NCBI GenBank assembly: GCA_900763245.1
Contig: CAAFJQ010000115.1
Span: forward strand, 1 to 5,993
Reading direction: 5' to 3'
DNA length: 5,993 nt
From: Bacilli bacterium
GTDB taxonomy: Bacteria > Bacillota_I > Bacilli_A > RFN20 > CAG-288
In this document: one piece after another, positions 1 to 4,834 of the stretch
Layout of the letters: the number at the start of each line of letters is the position of its first letter
How positions within the stretch are numbered: position 1 is the stretch's first letter
Notes under the pieces: generated by a model
Seen by the model: the letters and a program-made list of their open reading frames with translations, nothing else
What the model was told of the DNA's origin: nothing
Databases searched by the model: none
Translations under genes and position numbers: made by a program

Positions 1-24
1 AACAAATTCTTCTAATGTAGCCAT
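1..24 (-). CDS. frr: Ribosome recycling factor, N-terminal fragment (runs off left edge)
   Basis: Only the first eight codons are visible, reading MATLEEFV from an ATG at 24-22. A strong AGGAGG lies at 33-38 on the same strand, with 8 nt between it and the start. The identification rests mainly on position: frr follows pyrH in the widely conserved rpsB-tsf-pyrH-frr order. The short peptide is compatible with an RRF N-terminus but could not prove it alone. RRF works with EF-G to split post-termination ribosomes. The 66-nt gap to pyrH is A+T-rich and shows no convincing terminator, so co-transcription with pyrH is likely. Confidence 0.72.
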
Positions 25-90
25 AAATCTATCCTCCTAAATGGTGATATATTAATTATTTTAATAAATATCGTCTATGAAATAAAGAAC

Positions 91-807
91 CTATTTGTTG
101 CTGACAAGGGTTCCGATATCTTCACCCTTGACGGCACGGACTGCATTTTCAGGATCGTTCATGTTGAAGACTCTGACATCAACATCGCTGTCGACAAGAA
201 GTCCGACAGCTGTGCTGTCCATGACTTTAAGTCCTTTGGCCAAGATATCCTGATATGTTATCTTCTTGATCATAACTGCATTCGGATTAGTGCGAGGATC
301 ATCGCTAAAGATGCCTTCTACGCCGTTCTTGCCCATGAATATGCCATCCGCACAGATTTCCTTGGCGCGAAGAGCGACAGAGGTATCTGTTGTGAAATAC
401 GGAGAACCGACACCACCTGCGAAGATGACAACTCTCTTCTTCTCAAGGTGTCTGATTGCCTTTCTTCTGATGTAGGGTTCACAGCACTGATTGACAGGAA
501 TGGCTGACATGACTCTTGTGATCAGTCCATGATTTTCAAAATAGGACTGAAGGCACATTGCATTCATGATGGTTGCAAGCATACCCATATAGTCGCCGGT
601 TGTTCTTTCGATTCCTAAAGAAGAAGCAAGTCTTCCTCTCCAGATATTTCCACCGCCGACAACAATGGCAACTTCCGTTCCCATATCGGTGATCTTCTTG
701 ACGATTTCGAAAATCTTTTCTAGATATTCGGCATTATAGATATCATCTTCACCCTTTAAGGCTTCTCCGGATATCTTCAAAAGAATTCTGTGATACTTCT
801 TATCCAT
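91..807 (-). CDS. pyrH: UMP kinase (uridylate kinase)
   Basis: This 238-residue protein has the usual length of bacterial UMP kinase, an amino-acid-kinase-fold enzyme that converts UMP + ATP to UDP + ADP in cytoplasmic pyrimidine synthesis. Visible motifs in order are KISGEAL at 11-17 (phosphate-binding Lys and Gly), GGGN at 51-54 followed by R58, TTGDYMGM at 69-76 with the UMP-contacting Asp72, GGVGSPYFTTDT at 131-142, and GVEGIFSDDPRTNP at 162-175 (nucleotide-binding region). The ATG at 807-805 is preceded by AGGAG at 814-818 with 6 nt spacing, which fixes the start. The gene lies 76 nt after tsf, separated from it by a hairpin, and 66 nt before frr. Bacterial UMP kinases are known to be inhibited by UTP and activated by GTP; the sequence alone does not show this. 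It is intact, with no missing key residue seen. Confidence 0.97.
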   Translation of the reverse strand: MDKKYHRILLKISGEALKGEDDIYNAEYLEKIFEIVKKITDMGTEVAIVVGGGNIWRGRLASSLGIERTTGDYMGMLATIMNAMCLQSYFENHGLITRVMSAIPVNQCCEPYIRRKAIRHLEKKRVVIFAGGVGSPYFTTDTSVALRAKEICADGIFMGKNGVEGIFSDDPRTNPNAVMIKKITYQDILAKGLKVMDSTAVGLLVDSDVDVRVFNMNDPENAVRAVKGEDIGTLVSNK

Positions 808-844
808 GGCAATCTCCTTTATTGGTTCTTATTGTTTCAATAAA

Positions 845-864
845 GGCGCCTCCGAAGAGGCGCC
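845..864 (-). terminator. UUCG-loop hairpin between tsf and pyrH (terminator or attenuator)
   Basis: On the minus strand GGCGCCTC, TTCG, GAGGCGCC forms a perfect 8-bp GC-rich stem closed by a C(UUCG)G tetraloop, followed by TTTATT. The T run is short, so termination may be partial, which fits an operon where pyrH and frr still need transcripts. A second, weak dyad (TTATTG, 3-nt loop, CAATAA at 829-843) follows immediately. No T run follows on the plus strand, so the signal is directional. It could also act as an RNA-processing or 3'-end stability element. Confidence 0.7.
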
Positions 865-883
865 CATCAAATCGAATTGAAAA

Positions 884-1777
884 TTACTTACCGGAAGCCT
901 GAGCAGCAACTTCAGCAGCAAAGTCATCCTGACGTTTTTCGATGCCTTCGCCAACAGCATAGCGGAGGAAGGAAACCATGGATGCATTGTTTTCCTTGAG
1001 AAGCTGAGCAACAGTCTTGTCTTCTTCGCCGATAAGGCCCATATCGACAAGAACGCCTTCAAAGAGGGCCTTCTTGACTCTGCCTTCGACAATCTTGTCC
1101 TGGATAGCAGCAGGCTTCTTAGCAAAGCTAGGATCCTGTAAGGAAGCTTCCTTCTGGACTTCAGTCTCCTTAGCGATGACATCAGCAGGGATGTCAGCTT
1201 CGTTGACATAAGAAGGATTGTTGGAGCAGACGACTAAGGAAATACGATTGGCGACTTCAGTGTTGCCACCCTTGATAAGAGTGAGAACAGCGATTTTACC
1301 CTTCATATGAAGATAAGGACCGAAGCATTCATCATCGCTCTTGTTGACGATTGCGAATCTTCTGAAATCGAGCTTTTCGCCCAATTTGACACCGGCATCG
1401 ATGAAGAGTTCATTGATACTCTTGCCATCCTTGTTCTTGCATTCCTTGGCCTCTTCAAGAGTCTGAGGATTGCTGTTGAGAACAATTTCGTTGACTTCGT
1501 GAACTAAAGCACGGAAAGGATCAGAGTTGGCAACGAAGTCAGTTTCGCAGTTGACTTCGATGACAGCGGCCTTGTTTCCATCGACGATGATAGAAGCAAC
1601 ACCTTCAGCAGCGATACGGCTGGCGGCCTTCTTGGCTGCCTTGGCAATACCTTTCTCTCTCAACCAGGTGATAGCCTGTTCAAGATCGTGATCGTTGGCT
1701 GCAAGAGCCTTCTTGCAATCCATCAAGCCCGCACCAGTGCGGTCGCGGAGCTGCTTAATCTGTTCGATTTCGTTCAT
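884..1777 (-). CDS. tsf: Translation elongation factor Ts
   Basis: EF-Ts is the cytoplasmic nucleotide exchange factor that releases GDP from EF-Tu. The 297-residue length is normal. Residues 5-45 form the UBA-like N-terminal domain with the family signature LRDRTGAGLMDCKKAL at 10-25. The hallmark TDFV, which inserts beside the EF-Tu nucleotide site, is at 79-82 in NCETDFVAN. The two core subdomains follow, with a helical-module region around 225-262 (KIVEGRVKKAL, then DKTVAQLL). It starts two nucleotides after the rpsB stop codon, so the two genes are almost certainly co-transcribed and perhaps translationally coupled. The best ribosome binding site is GGAG inside the rpsB 3' end, 13 nt from the ATG. 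A strong hairpin follows the stop codon. Confidence 0.97.
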   Translation of the reverse strand: MNEIEQIKQLRDRTGAGLMDCKKALAANDHDLEQAITWLREKGIAKAAKKAASRIAAEGVASIIVDGNKAAVIEVNCETDFVANSDPFRALVHEVNEIVLNSNPQTLEEAKECKNKDGKSINELFIDAGVKLGEKLDFRRFAIVNKSDDECFGPYLHMKGKIAVLTLIKGGNTEVANRISLVVCSNNPSYVNEADIPADVIAKETEVQKEASLQDPSFAKKPAAIQDKIVEGRVKKALFEGVLVDMGLIGEEDKTVAQLLKENNASMVSFLRYAVGEGIEKRQDDFAAEVAAQASGK

Positions 1778-1794
1778 AATTACTTGTTTTCTCC
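1778..1794 (-). promoter_or_regulatory. tsf ribosome binding site with long spacing, inside rpsB
   Basis: The only Shine-Dalgarno-like match upstream of tsf is GGAG at 1791-1794, within the last codons of rpsB and 13 nt from the ATG. That is longer than the 6-9 nt spacings of the other genes here. Together with the 2-nt rpsB-tsf gap this suggests tsf is translated largely by ribosomes finishing rpsB (inference). Confidence 0.5.
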
Positions 1795-2826
1795 GTTTTC
1801 AGCAGCTTCAGCCTTAGGGGCTTCTTCGGCCTTAGGGGCTTCAGCAGTCTTTGTTTCTTCCTTCTTGTCATCGAAACGGCGGATATTCTTCTTAACGAAT
1901 TTCTTGCGAGCGACTCTCTTGCCGTTCTTTCTCATGGCAATGGCATCATCTCTGAGCTTTGCACGGATGGCCTTGGTCTGTTCATTCGGATCGACACCCT
2001 TGAGCATTTCGGCCATGGTCTGAGAAGCTTCGGCAGCATTCTTGTATGCATAAAGCGGTTCGCCGCCCTTGCCTTCGACAACAGCATCAGCTAAGAGACC
2101 GACAATGATACGGATGGACTGTTCGCCATCATCATTGGCAGGGATGAGGTAGTCGATAAGATCAGGATCAGTATTGGTATCGCCTAAAGCAAAGACAGGG
2201 ATGTGGAGAAGTCTGGCTTCAGCAACAGCATTGTGTTCAGTCTTAGGATCGACAACAACGATAGCATTAGGAAGGAGACGGATTTCCTTGATGCCTTCGA
2301 GGTTCTGGCTGAGTTTTTCTTTTAATTTGATTCTTTCAGCAGCTTCTTTCTTAGGAAGCTTTTCGAGTTCGCCGTTAAGCTCTTCCTGTTCAATAGTACG
2401 GAGCAAAGCGATTCTCTTGATAATGGTGTGGAAGTTTGTGAGGGTTCCGCCTAACCATCTATGTGCGACATAGAAGGAACCGGAACGAACAGCTTCTTCC
2501 TGAACGGCCTTCTGAGCATATGCCTTGGTGCCGACGAAAAGAACTTTGCCGCCCTTAGCAACAATGCCCTTTAAAGCCTGATAGGCTTCCTGCATCTGAA
2601 CAGTGGTCTTGTTAAGATCAATGATGTGGAGGTTGTTTCTCTTTCCGTGGATGTACTTTCTCATCTTCGGATTCCATCTGGAAACTCTGTGTCCGAAATG
2701 GCAACCAGCATCGAGTAATGTTTTAGCACTGACAACCGGATCGTTAGGATTATGGACAGTGCTGGCCATGACATCCTGTGTCTGTTCCTGTTCGGAAACA
2801 GTTTCAACTTTGACTTCTTCGCTCAT
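1780..2826 (-). CDS. rpsB: 30S ribosomal protein S2, with N- and C-terminal extensions
   Basis: S2 is a 30S body/platform protein next to S1 in bacteria. The conserved core spans about residues 32-255 of 348: AGCHFGHRVSRWNPKM at 40-55, HRWLGGTLTNF at 122-132, VVDPKTEHNAVAEA at 191-204, and GDTNTDPDLIDYLIPANDD at 215-233. Most bacterial S2 proteins are about 230-260 residues. Here an acidic N-terminal extension of about 30 residues and a C-terminal tail of about 90 are added. The tail has a Lys/Arg-rich part at about 299-317, then an Ala-Pro-Glu-Lys part at 320-348 encoded partly by an 18-bp direct repeat. The ATG at 2826 was chosen because AAGGAGG lies 7 nt upstream. A TTG start at 2865 in the same frame would put that site inside the gene and has none of its own. 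It is the first gene of the operon, 2 nt before tsf, and is preceded by a structured leader. Confidence 0.96.
   Translation of the reverse strand: MSEEVKVETVSEQEQTQDVMASTVHNPNDPVVSAKTLLDAGCHFGHRVSRWNPKMRKYIHGKRNNLHIIDLNKTTVQMQEAYQALKGIVAKGGKVLFVGTKAYAQKAVQEEAVRSGSFYVAHRWLGGTLTNFHTIIKRIALLRTIEQEELNGELEKLPKKEAAERIKLKEKLSQNLEGIKEIRLLPNAIVVVDPKTEHNAVAEARLLHIPVFALGDTNTDPDLIDYLIPANDDGEQSIRIIVGLLADAVVEGKGGEPLYAYKNAAEASQTMAEMLKGVDPNEQTKAIRAKLRDDAIAMRKNGKRVARKKFVKKNIRRFDDKKEETKTAEAPKAEEAPKAEAAENGENK
1811..1842. repeat. Direct repeat of 14 bp (period 18 bp) within the rpsB tail
   Basis: The plus-strand 14-mer gccttaggggcttc occurs at 1811-1824 and again, identical, at 1829-1842. It lies in frame with period 18 bp, so it encodes a duplicated six-residue block around EAPKAE in the C-terminal tail of S2. 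In-frame tandem duplication of a disordered tail is the simplest explanation. Confidence 0.85.
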
Positions 2827-2990
2827 GTTTGAGCCTCCTTTTTGTTGACCTTCTGAATGTTTCAAGATGTCAACCCAATCCGCTAAGCATTGCTAAGCAA
2901 TGAAGGCTTAGATCTATAGATGGGTCCGGCGGAAAGGACTAGTCGACAAGATTCACATTCATGGTGATTGCGCAATTGGCGCATTTGGTA
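2827..2990 (-). promoter_or_regulatory. Structured 5' leader of rpsB (candidate S2 autoregulatory RNA)
   Basis: This leader of about 160 nt has no supported coding sequence and several stem-loops on the minus strand. The best is at 2844-2874: a 6-bp outer stem GTTGAC/GTCAAC, then an inner stem TCT-GAA/TTC-AGA with one bulge and a 3-nt loop, ending just before the ribosome binding site. Others are CATTGC, TTA, GCAATG near 2890-2904, GTCC/GGAC around 2924-2939, and TGCGC/GCGCA at 2969-2983. None is followed by a T run, so they are not intrinsic terminators. Several bacterial ribosomal protein operons are feedback-controlled through such leaders. S2 binding here is inference. Confidence 0.5.
2834..2840 (-). 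promoter_or_regulatory. rpsB ribosome binding site (decides the start)
   Basis: AAGGAGG on the minus strand, 7 nt before the ATG at 2826, is a near-perfect anti-16S match. It sits 3 nt downstream of the hairpin at 2844-2874, so folding of the leader could affect access to it. Confidence 0.9.
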
Positions 2991-2994
2991 GTTT

Positions 2995-3024
2995 ATCATA
3001 ATATATAATATGATTCAATATCAT
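2995..3024 (-). promoter_or_regulatory. Probable promoter of the rpsB operon
   Basis: On the minus strand ATGATA (3024-3019) is a plausible -35 and TATGAT (3000-2995) matches the -10 consensus at five of six positions, with 18 bp between. A different register (TTGAAT at 3018-3013, TAAACT at 2995-2990, 17 bp) is also possible, so the exact start is uncertain. Some promoter must lie here because the upstream neighbour is divergent. Confidence 0.45.
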
Positions 3025-3027
3025 ATT
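3007..3027. repeat. Perfect 8-bp inverted repeat in the rpsB promoter
   Basis: AATATGAT, a 5-bp spacer and ATCATATT form a 21-bp perfect dyad overlapping the proposed rpsB -35/spacer region. A further ATCATA at 2995-3000 pairs with the TATGAT at 3009-3014, giving three alternating boxes. This could be an operator, or chance symmetry in A+T-rich promoter DNA. Confidence 0.5.
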
Positions 3028-3049
3028 CGAAAACTTTCTCATTATTTGC

Positions 3050-3078
3050 TTGATTTACGAATCATTTTCCGCTATAGT
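3050..3078 (+). promoter_or_regulatory. Promoter of the tRNA-Glu gene
   Basis: TTGATT at 3050-3055 and TATAGT at 3073-3078 are separated by exactly 17 bp and end 13 bp before the mature tRNA. This is a good sigma-A-type promoter, divergent from that of rpsB and about 25 bp away from it. Confidence 0.75.
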
Positions 3079-3091
3079 GTTTAAGTCAAAT

Positions 3092-3168
3092 GGCCTCATC
3101 GACAAGCGGCTTAAGTCTCAGCCCTCTCAAGGCTGCATTCACGGGTTCGAATCCCGTTGAGGTCACCA
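3092..3168 (+). tRNA. tRNA-Glu (anticodon CTC), CCA encoded
   Basis: The full cloverleaf is visible. The acceptor stem is GGCCTCA/TGAGGTC with one G-U pair. The D arm is GAC/GTC with AAGCGGCTTAA in the loop. The anticodon stem is CAGCC/GGCTG around loop CTCTCAA, with CTC at 3126-3128. A 5-nt variable region is followed by the T arm ACGGG, TTCGAAT, CCCGT, discriminator A and encoded CCA. Anticodon CTC reads GAG, hence glutamate, and the overall sequence resembles bacterial tRNA-Glu. It is a single-gene unit with its own promoter and terminator. The CTC isoacceptor is less usual than TTC in low-GC Bacillota and probably supplements it. Confidence 0.95.
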
Positions 3169-3183
3169 TCGTCATATAAAATG

Positions 3184-3211
3184 TCTCTGATGTTGAATCA
3201 GAGATTTTTTT
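3184..3211 (+). terminator. Intrinsic terminator after tRNA-Glu
   Basis: TCTCTGAT, a 5-nt loop and ATCAGAGA form a perfect 8-bp stem followed by seven Ts. It ends the tRNA transcript 16 nt after the CCA, so the ATPase gene downstream needs its own promoter. Confidence 0.93.
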
Positions 3212-3225
3212 ATGCTTTCAAGTCT

Positions 3226-3317
3226 GGAAATGTTGGTCAATTCATTTTGAAAATATCGGTCAGTTAACTTTGAAAATATAGGTCAGTTTTCTTTAGAAAT
3301 GTTGGTCAGTTTGATAA
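3226..3317. repeat. Four tandem copies of a 23-bp unit upstream of the ATPase gene
   Basis: The core GGTCA recurs at 3235, 3258, 3281 and 3304, exactly 23 bp apart each time. The unit reads roughly tRgAAAtRttGGTCAgTT plus a variable tail. Copies 1 and 4 share the GAAATGTT form before GGTCA, and copies 2 and 3 the GAAAATAT form. The spacing is constant but the copies differ, as expected for an array of protein-binding sites. It fills nearly all the space between the tRNA terminator and the ATPase ribosome binding site. It may be a regulator-binding array, or the multi-repeat end of a transposable element. Confidence 0.88.
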
Positions 3318-3337
3318 ACTAATAACATAACTATCAT

Positions 3338-3344
3338 AGGGAGG
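3338..3344 (+). promoter_or_regulatory. Ribosome binding site of the first ATPase gene
   Basis: AGGGAGG lies 9 nt before the ATG at 3354 and supports that start. No clear promoter is visible between the tRNA terminator and this site. The best match, TTGAAA at 3270-3275 and TAGAAA at 3294-3299 with 18 bp between, lies wholly within the 23-bp repeats and is weak. Confidence 0.75.
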
Positions 3345-3353
3345 AAACATAGG

Positions 3354-4643
3354 ATGGCAAAAACAGTGGACAAATCAAGTTACAAAGTTAGGCTTGTTGA
3401 TTCTCTTATCGATAAAGACCTGCGAATTTTCGGAGCTATTTGCATTGAAGGACCAAAATGGTGCGGAAAGACCTGGACATCATCATACCATGCAAACAGT
3501 GAATTCCTTGTCGGTGATCCTAGTGGAAACTTTTCCAACAGAACACTGGCAGAAATCGAGCCATATAAGGTTTTAGAAGGCAATACCCCTCGATTGATTG
3601 ATGAATGGCAAGAAGTATCTTCCTTATGGGATGCAACAAGAGCGTTTGTAGATAGAAATAACGTAAAAGGACAAATCATCCTTACCGGTTCATCAACGCC
3701 TGTACATAAAGGAATATTGCATAGTGGTACCGGAAGAATCAAAAACGTGCGTATGAACACGATGTCTTTATATGAATCAGGTGATTCGACTGGCGATATT
3801 TCTTTGATGGATTTATGCCAGAACAAATTTGAAGCGAAGATTTATGAGCAGACAAGTCTTGAACATTTGGCTTATCTGATAGTAAGAGGCGGATGGCCAG
3901 GAAATACTTCTACAGGTTATGATGACTGTGATGAACTTAGTCTAAGCTACATGGAAAACATCACCAAAACAGATTTGGACCAACTGGATAATGATATAGA
4001 TTACAATGAACATAAAGCAAAACTGATACTGAAATCATTAGCCAGAAAGGAATCGACAACCATTTCAAAGCAAAGCATTCTGAAAGACATTATTGAAAAT
4101 GATGAATCATCCATCAGCAAAAATACCTTGTCAAAATATTTAGACGCCTTTGACAGAATGTTCCTATTCAATAATCAAGAACCGTTCTCGCCCAATATCA
4201 GATCATCATTAAGAGTAAAGCAAATGGAAAAACGCCATTTTTCAGACCCGGCAATGGCATGTGCAATGTTACGGTTGACACCAAAGAAAATGATGAATGA
4301 CCTTAACACATTCGGATTTATGTTCGAAGCATTAGTAGAACACGATCTATCAATTTATGCACAGGCAATGAACGCAAAACTTTTCCATTATCAGGATTAT
4401 GAAAACAATGAGATTGATGCAGTCATTGAATTAGATGACGGAAACTGGTGTGCAATCGAAATCAAATTAGGTCTTAACAAAGCAGAGGAGGGTGCCAAAA
4501 ACTTAGTCAAGGTATGTAAAGATATCGTTGACCATGGTGGAAAAGATCCCATTATGAAATGTGTTATATATGGCGCTGGAAATATGGCATACAAGAACAC
4601 AGACGGAGTATATATTCTTCCTATCACCGCATTAAAGAATTGA
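3354..4643 (+). CDS. AAA+ ATPase of the AAA_14/DUF4143 type, nuclease-like motif intact
   Basis: This complete 429-residue predicted cytoplasmic protein has no signal peptide or membrane segment. The N-terminal half is an AAA+ ATPase: Walker A GPKWCGKT at 33-40, Walker B RLIDEW at 80-85, a sensor-1-like ILTGSST at 109-115, and GTGRI at 125-129 carrying a possible arginine finger. A winged-helix-like stretch lies at about 234-275. The C-terminal half resembles DUF4143, a PD-(D/E)XK-related fold: Glu325 in FMFEALVEHDL, Asp355 in NEIDAVIEL, and Glu369/Lys371 in AIEIKLG. All the residues of such a triad are present, so nuclease activity is possible but unproven. Families of this type are numerous in gut Bacillota and Bacteroidota and lack an established function. 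It is preceded by the 23-bp repeat array and followed by the TGCAAAA array. Codon use is more A+T-rich than in the rpsB operon. Confidence 0.88.
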   Translation: MAKTVDKSSYKVRLVDSLIDKDLRIFGAICIEGPKWCGKTWTSSYHANSEFLVGDPSGNFSNRTLAEIEPYKVLEGNTPRLIDEWQEVSSLWDATRAFVDRNNVKGQIILTGSSTPVHKGILHSGTGRIKNVRMNTMSLYESGDSTGDISLMDLCQNKFEAKIYEQTSLEHLAYLIVRGGWPGNTSTGYDDCDELSLSYMENITKTDLDQLDNDIDYNEHKAKLILKSLARKESTTISKQSILKDIIENDESSISKNTLSKYLDAFDRMFLFNNQEPFSPNIRSSLRVKQMEKRHFSDPAMACAMLRLTPKKMMNDLNTFGFMFEALVEHDLSIYAQAMNAKLFHYQDYENNEIDAVIELDDGNWCAIEIKLGLNKAEEGAKNLVKVCKDIVDHGGKDPIMKCVIYGAGNMAYKNTDGVYILPITALKN

Positions 4644-4692
4644 ACACTTCAGTCAAAAACAGCACGTTTTCTTCTTTTAAAATGAATAATTT

Positions 4693-4715
4693 TGCAAAAA
4701 AGCAATGTTTTTGCA
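4693..4715. repeat. Inverted repeat TGCAAAAA/TTTTTGCA
   Basis: Perfect 8-bp arms at 4693-4700 and 4708-4715 with a 7-bp spacer, first of three TGCAAAA-type dyads between the two ATPase genes. No T run follows on the plus strand, so it is a poor terminator for the upstream gene. Confidence 0.7.
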
Positions 4716-4726
4716 GTATTTTATCT

Positions 4727-4763
4727 ATTGCAAAAACTTCTTGTTTTTAAAAGTTTTTGCAAT
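4727..4763. repeat. Perfect 13-bp inverted repeat, 11-bp loop
   Basis: ATTGCAAAAACTT at 4727-4739 is the exact reverse complement of AAGTTTTTGCAAT at 4751-4763. It is the longest dyad in the window. As RNA it would form an A-U-rich hairpin that could weakly end transcription of the upstream ATPase gene, but no T tract follows the stem. As DNA it could be an operator. A diverged copy follows about 39 bp downstream. Confidence 0.82.
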
Positions 4764-4767
4764 CCAC

Positions 4768-4799
4768 TGCAAAAGCTTTATTTTTTTAAACTTTTTTGC
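4768..4799. repeat. Diverged copy of the TGCAAAA dyad abutting the promoter
   Basis: TGCAAAAG at 4768-4775 and CTTTTTTGC at 4791-4799 repeat the layout of the 13-bp dyad 39 bp further on. Both have the same 29-bp distance between their GC dinucleotides. The right arm runs into the extended -10 of the next gene, so anything bound here would cover that promoter. Confidence 0.6.
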
Positions 4800-4805
4800 T
4801 ATACT
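4797..4805 (+). promoter_or_regulatory. Extended -10 promoter of the second ATPase gene
   Basis: TGC-TATACT fits the extended -10 pattern (TGn before a -10 with five of six consensus bases). The corresponding -35 position (TTTATT at 4777-4782, 17 bp) is weak, as is common for extended -10 promoters. Transcription would start near 4812, giving a leader of about 23 nt. The spacer 4644-4834 contains no gene. Confidence 0.65.
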
Positions 4806-4834
4806 TTAGGTGGTACAAAGAAAGAGGAAGTTTC

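Noticed and set aside
829..1209. 126-codon minus-strand frame overlapping tsf
   Set aside because: It is an out-of-frame shadow of tsf, extremely Leu/Ser/Arg-rich, without a ribosome binding site or recognisable motif.
1688..2023. 111-codon plus-strand frame antisense to the rpsB/tsf junction
   Set aside because: Ala/Ser/Phe-rich reading of the complementary strand of two certain genes; no ribosome binding site or motif seen.
2827..2865. In-frame N-terminal extension of S2 from a TTG at 2865
   Set aside because: It would place the strong AAGGAGG site and the leader hairpin inside the gene. The TTG has no ribosome binding site of its own, and the added residues look like translated leader.
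2939..2962. Seven-codon upstream ORF (MNVNLVD) in the rpsB leader
   Set aside because: No ribosome binding site precedes its ATG, and its codons show no run of regulatory amino acids typical of attenuation peptides.
3226..3317. CRISPR array
   Set aside because: The 23-bp units are contiguous and diverged, without unique spacers between constant repeats, and no cas gene is visible.
3380..3826. 148-codon minus-strand frame antisense to the first ATPase
   Set aside because: It mirrors a gene with clear Walker motifs and has no family signature or initiation signal of its own.
4727..4763. Strong intrinsic terminator of the first ATPase gene
   Set aside because: The stem is nearly all A-U and no T tract follows it on the plus strand, so I list it as a dyad rather than a terminator.
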